Assembly (NCBI RefSeq): GCF_900099835.1
Contig: NZ_FNKP01000002.1
Span: 2,418,001 to 2,482,000 of the forward strand
Reading direction: 5' to 3'
Length of the DNA: 64,000 nucleotides
Origin: Paraburkholderia fungorum
Lineage (GTDB): Bacteria; Pseudomonadota; Gammaproteobacteria; Burkholderiales; Burkholderiaceae
The notes beneath the pieces are model-generated. The model was not told where the DNA came from, did not search any database, and saw only the letters and a list, made by a program, of their open reading frames with translations. A program made the position numbers and the translations under genes. Below, piece by piece: positions 16,468 through 24,500 of the stretch (the first letter of the stretch is position 1; each line of letters begins with the position of its first letter).

Positions 16468-17844
16468 ATGCACAAACTCCATCGCTTCGAACAACTCGAA
16501 CTGCTGCCTTATCTGGGCAAGTGGTTTCTGATCGCCTGCGTCGCCGCGGCTCTCGCGGGCAGCGCGTCGGCTTTCTTCCTCATTGCTCTCGATCATGCGA
16601 CCGCATGGCGCGAGGCGCACCGCTGGATTATCTGGCTGCTGCCCGTAGCCGGTTTCGCGGTCGGCTATACGTACTATCTGCTGGGCAAACCGGTCGATGC
16701 GGGCAACAACCTGCTCATCGATGAAATTCACGACCCGAAGAAAGTCGTGCCGCTGCGCATGGTGCCGCTCGTGCTTGGCGGCACGATCGTCTCGCATCTG
16801 TTCGGCGCGTCGGTTGGGCGTGAAGGCACGGCCGTGCAGATGGGCGGCGCGCTGGCGGATCAGCTTACCCACGTGTTTCGCCTCGGACACGAGGACCGCC
16901 GTATCCTGCTGATGATCGGTATGAGCGCGGGATTCGCTTCCGTATTCGGCACGCCGCTCGCCGGGGCGGTGTTCGGCCTGGAAGTGCTCGCCATCGGCCG
17001 GATGCGCTATGACGCGCTGTTTCCCTGCATCGTGGCGGGTATCGTCGCCGATCAGGTCTGCCTGGCCTGGGGCGTTCATCACGTGCACTATGCGATCGGT
17101 GCGATCTCGCCGATCAACGCATGGAGCGTCGTCGCGGTGGTAATCGCGGGCATCGTATTCGGTCTGGTCGGCATGGCTTTCGCCACCACGGTCCACAAGC
17201 TCGGCACGCTGGTGAAAAGCACCATCACCTATGCGCCGTTGCGTCCGTTCGTAGGCGGGATCGTCATCGCGATTGCGGTATGGGCCCTGGATGCTTATCA
17301 CTACATCGGCCTGGGCATCCCCGACATCGTCCGCTCGTTTCAGCAGCCGATGCAGCCTTGGGACTTTCTCGGCAAGTTCGGCTTTACCGTTGCGTCGCTC
17401 GGGACCGGCTTCAAGGGCGGCGAGGTCACGCCGCTGTTCTATATCGGCGCGACCCTCGGCAATGCACTCGCGCCTCTGTTGCACATGCCGTTCGCGCTAA
17501 TGGCCGGCATCGGCTTCGTTGCAGTGTTTTCGGGCGCGGCCAACACGCCGCTCGCCACCACGATCATGGCGATGGAATTGTTCGGCACCGGCATCGGTCC
17601 GCTTGCTGCGATCGGTTGCGTGACCGCCTATCTGTTCTCCGGCCACACCGGCATCTATCACGCGCAGCGCGTCGGACACAGCAAGCATCGCAAGCACCGG
17701 CTCCTCGTACCAGACGGAACACGGATCGCCGAGCTGGGTGGATTCCGCCGGCAGAAAGCCGCGGCGGACGCATCGGCCGCGAATCAGAAGCAATCGGGCA
17801 TGCCTGCTGATATCGCTGCGACAACAGAGGAACGCGGTCAATGA
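16468..17844 (+). CDS. Fluoride/proton antiporter of the CLC-F family
   Basis: This 458-residue CLC-fold membrane protein expels fluoride in exchange for protons. The gating glutamate is Glu119 in GREGTAVQMGG; the Thr after GREG, in place of the usual Pro, together with the upstream GNNLLIDEIHDPKK stretch, is characteristic of the fluoride-specific CLC-F branch. A second conserved selectivity segment reads GTGFKGGEVTPLF (near residue 312). The basic/Ala-rich cytosolic tail after about residue 400 is not part of the fold. It is controlled by the fluoride riboswitch just upstream and overlaps the DUF190 gene by 4 bases (ATGA). Confidence 0.93.
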   Translation: MHKLHRFEQLELLPYLGKWFLIACVAAALAGSASAFFLIALDHATAWREAHRWIIWLLPVAGFAVGYTYYLLGKPVDAGNNLLIDEIHDPKKVVPLRMVPLVLGGTIVSHLFGASVGREGTAVQMGGALADQLTHVFRLGHEDRRILLMIGMSAGFASVFGTPLAGAVFGLEVLAIGRMRYDALFPCIVAGIVADQVCLAWGVHHVHYAIGAISPINAWSVVAVVIAGIVFGLVGMAFATTVHKLGTLVKSTITYAPLRPFVGGIVIAIAVWALDAYHYIGLGIPDIVRSFQQPMQPWDFLGKFGFTVASLGTGFKGGEVTPLFYIGATLGNALAPLLHMPFALMAGIGFVAVFSGAANTPLATTIMAMELFGTGIGPLAAIGCVTAYLFSGHTGIYHAQRVGHSKHRKHRLLVPDGTRIAELGGFRRQKAAADASAANQKQSGMPADIAATTEERGQ

Positions 17845-18242
17845 TCCAGGAAAGCAACGATCAGCGCATTGCAGCGCTGCGGCTTTACTTCCCGCTCGCG
17901 ACCCGTGCACGAGCAACGCGATTCTGGCATCACCTCAGCGCGCCTGCGCTCGCGCATCACCTTATCGCCGTCGCGAAGCGTGCCAATATCCTGCAGGCGA
18001 TGTCGCATCACATCAGTGCAGGGTATCTGCCAGGCGAGCGGCTTTCTCATCACCATCCAGAAATCAGCGGGATGCGGCATCCGCAGTGTCTGGAACTGGT
18101 GGACACCGAAGCGCGCTTGCGTCAGTTCATGCGCGACCATGCGGATGAATTGCGCAAGGTTCACGCGGTGCTGCTGCTCGGTGAATTGCCGCTGACGCAG
18201 AGCCGCACACCTCATGCACAATCGGCCTCAAGCGCCGGGTGA
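17841..18242 (+). CDS. DUF190-family protein of the fluoride operon
   Basis: This 133-residue soluble protein overlaps the CLC-F gene by ATGA, so it is translationally coupled. The body resembles DUF190: a helix with AHHLIAVAKRANILQAM, a GYLPGERLSHHHPE segment and a LELVDTEARLRQFMRDH helix, the PII-like fold pattern of that family. DUF190 genes are known to travel with crcB-type fluoride exporters. Its biochemical role is unresolved; a regulatory PII-like role is plausible. Immediately downstream is a decayed crcB fragment. Confidence 0.8.
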   Translation: MIQESNDQRIAALRLYFPLATRARATRFWHHLSAPALAHHLIAVAKRANILQAMSHHISAGYLPGERLSHHHPEISGMRHPQCLELVDTEARLRQFMRDHADELRKVHAVLLLGELPLTQSRTPHAQSASSAG

Positions 18243-18245
18243 GTC

Positions 18246-18398
18246 ATGGCTTCGGTGTGCGAGCTTGTCGCCATCAGCATCGGCTCGTTCATCGTGACGC
18301 CCGCTATGCGCTGAGCTTCACGATGAACGCGCTCGCGCCGGACATTCCGGGTGGGAACGCTCGCGTGCAATCTGATCGCCGCCTATATGGTCGGCGCG
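18246..18398 (+). pseudogene. crcB: Frameshifted, truncated crcB (Fluc fluoride channel) remnant
   Basis: Three short segments in shifted frames together read like the N-terminal half of CrcB. Frame at 18246 gives ELVAISIGSFI; frame at 18302 gives RYALSFTMNALAPDIP; frame at 18351 gives VGTLACNLIAAYMVGA, close to the CrcB consensus GTLAANLIGAYLIG. At least two frameshifts separate them, an internal in-frame TGA breaks the first frame, and the C-terminal half is missing. The position, in a fluoride-riboswitch operon after DUF190, is where crcB is commonly found. This indicates that the channel decayed after the CLC-F antiporter took over or was acquired. Confidence 0.75.
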
Positions 18399-18410
18399 CC
18401 TACGGTCAAA

Positions 18411-18443
18411 TCACTTCGCCGCGAATCCGACGCGGCGAAGTGA
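18411..18443. terminator. Perfect 13-bp hairpin after the crcB remnant
   Basis: TCACTTCGCCGCG and CGCGGCGAAGTGA flank a 7-base loop. It lies between the fluoride operon and the convergent small membrane-protein gene and could stop transcription in either direction, though no T-tract follows. Confidence 0.55.
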
Positions 18444-18462
18444 CCGGCTTATATCCACCCAA

Positions 18463-18639
18463 TTAGACCGAGATACCAAGCGTCGACAGAACAAACCTGA
18501 CACTGAAAAAGCACACCGATGAACACAACGGCAATGCGACAAGCAGCGGGCGATGCTGCAAACTCATCAGCCACGCCATCGTCCACAGGCGCACGCCAAC
18601 GCTGATCAGCGCCCGGACCGTGCGCCTGATTGCGTTCAT
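18463..18639 (-). CDS. Small hydrophobic membrane protein coupled to the methyltransferase
   Basis: This is a 58-residue ORF whose ATG overlaps the methyltransferase stop by 4 bases (ATGA), a strong sign of translational coupling. The peptide starts MNAIRRTVRALIS with a basic head and has one or two hydrophobic stretches (about 28-56, including LLVALPLCSSVCFF). No family is recognised. It may be a small inner-membrane protein acting with the methyltransferase, but function is unknown. Confidence 0.5.
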   Translation of the reverse strand: MNAIRRTVRALISVGVRLWTMAWLMSLQHRPLLVALPLCSSVCFFSVRFVLSTLGISV

Positions 18640-19469
18640 GATCGCTCCACCACGACTTCGAGATAGTCGCTCGGCAGAACAAGCGTTGCGTCGCCCGACC
18701 GGTTGCGGCTGCTTATTAGCGTCATCAGCTCGGCGAAGAGCGAAGCCTGCTGATTTTCGTCGAGCGCGGCGAACGCTTTGTTCACCGGTCCGTAGTACGC
18801 ACGAAATATCTCCATGAAGTGCGCCGGGGAACGGTAACGAAACGTGAAGTAGCGGCTCGTCGTCACAATCTTGCTGGCATTCCCTTGAAACAGCGTTTCC
18901 AGTCGCGCCTTCGTCCCCCATAGTGCAGGCGACACCACGCCCGCCGCCGGAGGAATGTACTTTGCGATCGTCTTGAATACCTGTCCGATGAAGCTCTCCG
19001 GAGTCCAGTTCGCAAGACCAATCCGGCCGCCCGGTTTGCAAACGCGCGCGAGTTCGGCTGCAGCCCTTTCCTGATCGGGCGTGAACATGACACCGAACGT
19101 CGACATGACGACGTCGAAAGAGCCGTCTGCATAAGGCAATGCTTCGGCATCCGCTTCCTCGAATACCACGGGAAGCCCTTCTGCTGACGCACGTGCACGT
19201 CCCGACTCCAGCAGCGATGCCACGTAATCAGTCGACACGACATCGCACCAGCGGCGCGCGGCAGCAAGCGTCGCATTGCCGTTACCGGCCGCCACGTCGA
19301 GCACGCGACTTCCGGCGCGCAAGTCGAGCGCTTCGCAAAGATGTTCTCCGACGATCTGCAGCGTCGTGCCGACCACAGCGTAATTACCCGTCGACCACGC
19401 AGCTTGCTGACGACGCTTGACAGCGGTGAAGTCGATAACAGGTGAGAGAGAGGAATCAACAGCGGACAT
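18636..19469 (-). CDS. Class I SAM-dependent methyltransferase
   Basis: This 277-residue protein starts at the ATG at 19469, with AGGAG 7 bases upstream. Motif I, VLDVAAGNGN, lies at residues 56-65; an acidic motif II-like region follows (VVSTDYV), then FEEADAEALPYADGSFDVVMS, the UbiE/Methyltransf_11 pattern. The substrate is not evident; homologues range from quinone methylases to small-molecule methylases. A 58-residue hydrophobic ORF overlaps its 3' end. It lies downstream of, and on the same strand as, the GFA-family gene, with a gap of about 126 bases. Confidence 0.88.
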   Translation of the reverse strand: MSAVDSSLSPVIDFTAVKRRQQAAWSTGNYAVVGTTLQIVGEHLCEALDLRAGSRVLDVAAGNGNATLAAARRWCDVVSTDYVASLLESGRARASAEGLPVVFEEADAEALPYADGSFDVVMSTFGVMFTPDQERAAAELARVCKPGGRIGLANWTPESFIGQVFKTIAKYIPPAAGVVSPALWGTKARLETLFQGNASKIVTTSRYFTFRYRSPAHFMEIFRAYYGPVNKAFAALDENQQASLFAELMTLISSRNRSGDATLVLPSDYLEVVVERS

Positions 19470-19595
19470 GAAACACTCCTGAGAAAAAATGGGCGGCGCG
19501 TTGCAGCCCATTTCCGATCGCGCCGCGAAATTGCCTTGTGCACACACCCGCGCGACGATCGGGCGACGTGCGATATCTTCTAATGGACCCGACGG

Positions 19596-20030
19596 CTATT
19601 CCACGACGCCGATGCCCGATCCACCCATTTCCCGCGGCAGATCCTTCAGTTTCGGCAAGCCGTCCTTCATACGAAATATGGCCTCGGAATAGTGGACATG
19701 TACGCAGGCTTCATAAGGAAAGTCCTCCAGAACGGCTGCGTACACATCGATAAGACCAAGACCCGGATGCTCCGTAAAGAGATGTCCACCGCACACCTGA
19801 CACCATTTTCGATAGCTGTTAAAGGTCTTGTTGTAAGTGCCAACCTCGTTAGCGCCACGTGTGACGCGCAACGCCTCCGGCCTCCACAACGTGAACGCAT
19901 TGATGGGGCTACCCGACCAATGGCGACACGACTCGCAATGGCAATAGCCCATGCCTGCTGGCGTCCCCGTCACATCAAACTGCACAGCTCCGCAAAAGCA
20001 TTGCCCTTTAAACGTCTTCGCCTGATTCAC
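19596..20030 (-). CDS. GFA/CENP-V family zinc protein
   Basis: This 144-residue protein of the glutathione-dependent formaldehyde-activating (GFA) fold uses a GTG start with AGGAGG 6 bases upstream. Zinc-ligand cysteines are in place: Cys11/Cys13 (GQCFCGAV), Cys30/Cys32/Cys35 (CHCESC) and Cys77/Cys80 (CQVCGG). Family members bind glutathione adducts or have unknown substrates; a true formaldehyde role is not proven for most of them. It is divergent from the AraC gene at 20168. Confidence 0.88.
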   Translation of the reverse strand: MNQAKTFKGQCFCGAVQFDVTGTPAGMGYCHCESCRHWSGSPINAFTLWRPEALRVTRGANEVGTYNKTFNSYRKWCQVCGGHLFTEHPGLGLIDVYAAVLEDFPYEACVHVHYSEAIFRMKDGLPKLKDLPREMGGSGIGVVE

Positions 20031-20167
20031 GTCGGCCTCCTGGTCGCGGTTTGCGGATCGTCTTGACGTTCCGTTGTTGCTCGTTTCCTTGAGTGCTAGT
20101 ATCGGGACGCAAGACGTATTGATGAATGACCAGGCGTCCAGATGTTTTGCGCAGGACGCCGAAATGG

Positions 20168-21313
20168 ATGAGCGAGTCTATGGATGCTCTTTCTGATGTA
20201 CTGCGCTTCGTTCGTCTGGGTGGGGCGGTTTATCTAAACGGCGACTTCACAGCGCCGTGGTGCGTGGTCGGCAACGTCACTCAGGCGTTATGTGCCACCT
20301 TCCTGCCGCGTGCCGAGCGCATCGTCTCGTATCACCTCATCACCGAAGGAAGCTGTCGTGCCCGGCTTGTCGACGATCCTGCTTCGACAATCCATCTGGA
20401 CGCGGGCGAACTGCTTGTCGTGCCGCAAGGGGAAGCCCATCTGATGGGTAGCTCGCTCGAACTGACGCCCGCACCCGCAGACACGATGCTGTCCCATTAC
20501 ATGAAAACGACGCCCGGTGAGGTGATGGAATTGAGCTACGGGGGTGGCGGCACCCGCACACGTCTGATTTGCGGCTTTCTTGCCTGCGACGACTCGTTGA
20601 CCAATCCTGTCCTCTCAGCGCTGCCGCGTATTTTCAAAGTCGATATGCGCAATGATCCGCAATCGGCGTGGCTCGAGTCGTCGCTCAAGCTCGCGGCGGC
20701 CGAAGCGGCGGAATGGCGTGTGGGTAGCGCGATCGTGCTCGCGCGGCTCTCGGAACTGCTTTTCGTCGAGGCCGTACGACGTTGTATCGACGCGCTGCCC
20801 GATGACCGCAAGGGCTGGCTCGCAGGCGTCAGCGACCGCTTCGTGGGACGCGCCCTCGCGCTGCTGCATGCGCAGTCTGCTCACAATTGGACGGTCGACG
20901 AACTTGCGCGCAAGGTGGGACTCTCGCGTTCGGCTTTGGCGCAACGGTTCACTCAACTGCTCGGCCAGCCGCCAATGCAATATCTGGCGAGATGGCGCCT
21001 GCAGGTCGCGGCCCAGGAGTTGCGCACCGGAACGCGGTCGATTGCGGCGGTAGGACAGCACGTCGGCTATGAATCCGAGGCAGCGTTCAATCGCGCATTC
21101 AAGCGAGAATTTGGCACACCGCCGGCAAGCTGGCGACGCAATCAAAGACTGGCGGAAGGCGTCGATGCGTTGTCAGACGTTACCGACCCTGAAGATTTCT
21201 GTTCCGCGCGTGATGCAGCGAATCTGGAGGACCGACCTCAGGTTGGCTCCGCCGCTGCCGCGGTTTGCGGTGTCGACCCATCCGCCATCGCGTCTAAAAA
21301 TCAAAGCGCCTAG
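20168..21313 (+). CDS. AraC-family regulator with cupin_6 sensor domain
   Basis: The N-terminal cupin_6 (RCS-type) domain covers about residues 5-190 (MDALSDVLRFVRLGG... with GELLVVPQGEAHLMG). The C-terminal HTH_18 domain is at about 215-315 (WTVDELARKVGLSRSALAQRF and the second helix-turn-helix near IAAVGQHVGYESEAAFNRAF). The chosen ATG at 20168 yields 381 residues; ATG 20180 is also possible, and the open frame runs back to 20126. After the DNA-binding domain the protein continues for about 60 residues of low-complexity sequence, unusual for the family. It is divergent from the GFA gene, a possible target. Confidence 0.9.
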   Translation: MSESMDALSDVLRFVRLGGAVYLNGDFTAPWCVVGNVTQALCATFLPRAERIVSYHLITEGSCRARLVDDPASTIHLDAGELLVVPQGEAHLMGSSLELTPAPADTMLSHYMKTTPGEVMELSYGGGGTRTRLICGFLACDDSLTNPVLSALPRIFKVDMRNDPQSAWLESSLKLAAAEAAEWRVGSAIVLARLSELLFVEAVRRCIDALPDDRKGWLAGVSDRFVGRALALLHAQSAHNWTVDELARKVGLSRSALAQRFTQLLGQPPMQYLARWRLQVAAQELRTGTRSIAAVGQHVGYESEAAFNRAFKREFGTPPASWRRNQRLAEGVDALSDVTDPEDFCSARDAANLEDRPQVGSAAAAVCGVDPSAIASKNQSA

Positions 21314-21510
21314 CGCTGTCCTGTTGCAGTTCGGAGGCTATCGCGCGCGGGGGCAACTGACAGGTGGCGTCGGCGCAGGTCGGTCCTGAATCAAAAATTT
21401 CGAAAACGTCAGCGAACCGTGCAGAAACACCACCCCGTTTGATGAACAGTCCGCCGATAACCTCGGCATCTTCGCACAGCGCGAATCGAAACCCGCACCG
21501 CGCACCCCCA

Positions 21511-23202
21511 TCACATATTCGGATAATTCGGCCCGCCGCCGCCCTCCGGCGTCACCCACACGATGTTCTGCGTCGGGTCTTTAATATCGCATGTTTTGCA
21601 ATGCACACAGTTCTGCGCATTGATCACGAGCGCTTCTTTCCCGTCCCCGTTCGTCGCAAATTCATAAACACCGGCCGGACAGAACCTCGCCTCCGGGCCA
21701 GCATACTTTGATAAATTCACATCAATCGGTACAGACGAATTCTTCAACGTCAAATGCGCCGGCTGATTTTCCTCGTGATTCGTATTCGAAAGAAACACCG
21801 ATGACAACCGATCGAAAGTCAGCTTCCCATCGGGCTTCGGATAGACAATCGGTTTGCATTCGGCGGCGGGCTTCAGGGTCTCGTTATCCGAATGCCGATG
21901 ATGCAGCGTCCACGGCACACGTCCACCCAACAGCTTCTGTTCGAGCCCGACCATGAACGTTCCGGCCAGCAGCCCCTTGCTCATCCACTGTTTGAAATTG
22001 CGGGCACGATGCAGTTCCTGCTTCAACCAGGACCGGTCGAAAGCCTCCGGGTACTCGACCAGCACATCACGCTGACGTCCCGCTTGCAGCGCATCGAACG
22101 CCGCCTCCGCCGCCAGCATGCCGCTCGAAATAGCCGCGTGGCTACCCTTGATTCTCGACGCATTGAGAAAGCCGGCTTCGCATCCGATCAATGCGCCACC
22201 GGGAAATGCCAGCTTCGGCAGCGACATGAGTCCGCCGGCCGCGATCGCGCGAGCGCCATACGAAACGCGCTTGCCACCTTCGAGAAACTTGCGGATCGCC
22301 GGATGCGTCTTGTAGCGTTGGAACTCCTCGAACGGCGACAGAAACGGATTCGTATATCCAAGTCCCACGACGAAGCCGACCACCACCTGATTGTTATCGA
22401 GGTGATAGAGAAAAGAGCCGCCATAGGTGTCGTTTTCGAGCGGCCAGCCCGCCGTGTGAATGACGAGACCTGGCTTGTGCATCGCCGGATTGATCTCCCA
22501 CAATTCCTTGATGCCCAGACCGTAGACCTGCGGATCGGCGTCTTCATCCAGCCTGAATCGTTCGATCAACTGACGGCCGAGGTGTCCGCGTGCGCCTTCG
22601 GCGAACAACGTGTACCTGGCGTGCAGCTCCATGCCGAGCTGGAACGCGTCGGTCGGCTCACCGTCTTTTCCGAGGCCCATGTTGCCCGTCGCGACGCCGA
22701 GAACTTCTCCTCGCTCGCCATACAGCACTTCGGCCGCGGGAAATCCCGCAAAAATCTCGACGCCCAGTTCTTCGGCACGCGCACCCAGCCAGCGCGTCAC
22801 GTTGCCAAGACTCACGACATAGTTGCCATGGTTCATGAAATTGTCGGGCAGCAGCCAGTTCGGCACCTGCCGCGCCCCTTTCTCCGACAGAAACAGAAAG
22901 CGGTCTTCGGTGACTTCGACATTCAACGGCGCGCCCTGCTCTTTCCAGTCGGGAATGAGTTCGTTGAGCGCGCGTGGGTCCATCACCGCGCCGGAGAGCG
23001 TGTGCGCCCCTACCTCAGAACCCTTTTCAAGCACGCAGACACTGATTTCGGCGTTGCGCTGCGCGGCCATCTGCTTGAGCCGTATCGCAGCGGAGAGTCC
23101 GGCCGGACCGCCGCCAACGATAACAACGTCGTATTCCATCGATTCGCGCGGACCAAATTTCTCGACAAGAGTCTGTGTGTTCATGTGAAAGAGGCGTTTC
23201 AT
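21511..23202 (-). CDS. etfD: Electron transfer flavoprotein-ubiquinone oxidoreductase (ETF-QO)
   Basis: It passes electrons from reduced ETF to ubiquinone at the membrane. The chosen 563-residue form starts at the ATG at 23202; ATG 23184 (MNTQTLVEKF) is an alternative, and the 51 residues upstream in frame look non-coding. The FAD-binding motif VVIVGGGPAGLSAA is near residue 25. The C-terminal domain carries the 4Fe-4S cysteines (ARFCPAGVYE and CVHCKTCDIKDP). Length and domain order match bacterial and mitochondrial ETF-QO. The ETF subunits are encoded 9 kb away in the same island, so it probably serves the flavin dehydrogenases there. It is divergent from a LysR gene. Confidence 0.96.
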   Translation of the reverse strand: MKRLFHMNTQTLVEKFGPRESMEYDVVIVGGGPAGLSAAIRLKQMAAQRNAEISVCVLEKGSEVGAHTLSGAVMDPRALNELIPDWKEQGAPLNVEVTEDRFLFLSEKGARQVPNWLLPDNFMNHGNYVVSLGNVTRWLGARAEELGVEIFAGFPAAEVLYGERGEVLGVATGNMGLGKDGEPTDAFQLGMELHARYTLFAEGARGHLGRQLIERFRLDEDADPQVYGLGIKELWEINPAMHKPGLVIHTAGWPLENDTYGGSFLYHLDNNQVVVGFVVGLGYTNPFLSPFEEFQRYKTHPAIRKFLEGGKRVSYGARAIAAGGLMSLPKLAFPGGALIGCEAGFLNASRIKGSHAAISSGMLAAEAAFDALQAGRQRDVLVEYPEAFDRSWLKQELHRARNFKQWMSKGLLAGTFMVGLEQKLLGGRVPWTLHHRHSDNETLKPAAECKPIVYPKPDGKLTFDRLSSVFLSNTNHEENQPAHLTLKNSSVPIDVNLSKYAGPEARFCPAGVYEFATNGDGKEALVINAQNCVHCKTCDIKDPTQNIVWVTPEGGGGPNYPNM

Positions 23203-23332
23203 TGCAGGGTTTTTCTGGCCGTCGGCGCAACGTGCGTCGTCATCGTCGCCGTGCGCCGTTCGACACTGAGTGCAGCCATGAGCGCATCTCAGGCCGGGCC
23301 ATCGTAAAACTCCAGAAACACCCGCTTCGCGA

Positions 23333-23349
23333 CATAAGGATTTCTTATG
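23333..23349. promoter_or_regulatory. LysR-type dyad between ETF-QO and the LysR gene
   Basis: CATAAG-N5-CTTATG is a perfect dyad and contains the T-N11-A core of LysR sites. It lies 75 bases before the LysR start and about 130 before ETF-QO. The same ATAA-N7-TTAT layout recurs at 40845. Confidence 0.6.
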
Positions 23350-23423
23350 CTCCACACAATCGCGGCTTGCTTTGCCGTCGAACTTTTATCGCGGCCGCAG
23401 CATGGCATGCGGAGGAAAAAAGC

Positions 23424-24428
23424 ATGCGAAATTCGATCAATGGCGTCGATTTAAGGGCACTTCAGGCATTCGTCGCGGTCTGCGAAACGAAGTCGATGAC
23501 GGAGGCCGCGCGCGTCCTCGGCGTCACTCAAAGTGCGGTCAGTCAGCTGATTGCCAGCCTCGAACGCGAACAGGGCGTGTCGTTGTTCGACCGCGACTTC
23601 CGGCCTGTACGCCCGAATGCTGCGGGAAAAATTTTGTTCGAACAGGCGGGCGCGCTGCTGGAACACGCGCAAGCGGTTGCGCTGAATGTACGCGCCGCGG
23701 CCAAAACCGGCGTCGCGAATCTGCGCATTGGCTGTGTCGACTCTTATGCGGCCACGGTCGGCCCGCATCTCGTTCGGCGCTTGCCCGAGAAAGCGCAGGA
23801 CTTCTCGATGTGGTCGGGTCTCACACCCGCACTCAGCGAGCAACTGGTGAATCGCGAACTCGATCTGGCCATTTGCACCGAAGCCACACTCGATCCCAAA
23901 CGGGTCGAACTGAGGCCGCTTTTCTCCGAATGCCTGGTCGCGGTTGCGCCTAAAAACAGGCGCAATTCGAGCGCGCCCGTCGAGTTTCAGCAGATACTGC
24001 GCGAACTGCCGTTGCTGCGATACACGGCGAGATCGGTGATCGGGCAGCAGATCGAACGTTTCATCACCCACATGAATTTCTACGCGCCCCGTCGCTATGA
24101 ATTCGACGATACCGATCCGATTCTGAGCCTGGTGGCTGCCGGTTTCGGTTGCGCGATTACGTCGCCGCTCTGCCTGTGGCAGTCGCGGGTGCATCTCGGC
24201 GACATCAGCATCGTTCCATTGCCGCAAACGCGACTCGGGCACCGGCACTTTTATCTGCTAACGCGCCGCGCCGAGTGGTCCGATGTCGCCGAGTCGGTGA
24301 CACGCGAGTCGATTGCTATCGTTCGCGACGTGATTGCGCCTTCTTTACGATCGGCGCTGCCGAAGCTGCCGCCCGGGATTTTTGATTCGTATGCCGCGAA
24401 GCTCGATGAAACACATGTAGCCGTGTAA
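23424..24428 (+). CDS. LysR-family transcriptional regulator (island copy 1)
   Basis: This 334-residue activator starts at the ATG at 23424 with GGAGG 8 bases upstream. Residues 8-67 form the winged helix-turn-helix (TEAARVLGVTQSAVSQLIASLE), and the co-inducer domain covers about 95-305. It shares long co-aligned stretches with the LysR at 44287-45318 (for example SVIGQ, DPxLSLVAAGxGxAIT and PLCxWQSR), so the two are paralogues lying near opposite ends of the catabolic island. Likely targets are the divergent ETF-QO gene and the nearby transporter/CoA-ligase operon. The inducer is unknown. Confidence 0.93.
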   Translation: MRNSINGVDLRALQAFVAVCETKSMTEAARVLGVTQSAVSQLIASLEREQGVSLFDRDFRPVRPNAAGKILFEQAGALLEHAQAVALNVRAAAKTGVANLRIGCVDSYAATVGPHLVRRLPEKAQDFSMWSGLTPALSEQLVNRELDLAICTEATLDPKRVELRPLFSECLVAVAPKNRRNSSAPVEFQQILRELPLLRYTARSVIGQQIERFITHMNFYAPRRYEFDDTDPILSLVAAGFGCAITSPLCLWQSRVHLGDISIVPLPQTRLGHRHFYLLTRRAEWSDVAESVTRESIAIVRDVIAPSLRSALPKLPPGIFDSYAAKLDETHVAV

Positions 24429-24462
24429 CGCGAACAGAACTTCAAGAGCGCTTCGATGCTAT

Positions 24463-24490
24463 CGACAAACGGCAATAATGCCGCCTGTCG
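24463..24490. terminator. Two-part hairpin between convergent genes
   Basis: CGACA-aa-CGGCA, then ATAA, then TGCCG-cc-TGTCG makes a 10-bp stem with a small internal loop, just after the LysR stop and before the end of the convergent CoA-ligase gene. No T-tract is present. Confidence 0.4.
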
Positions 24491-24500
24491 ATTCATACCG

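Noticed and set aside
16205..16468. 87-codon minus-strand ORF upstream of the CLC-F gene
   Set aside because: It lies entirely across the fluoride riboswitch, whose base pairing explains the sequence.
21892..23307. 471-codon plus-strand open frame opposite ETF-QO
   Set aside because: It is the antisense of a clear ETF-QO gene and has no domain of its own.
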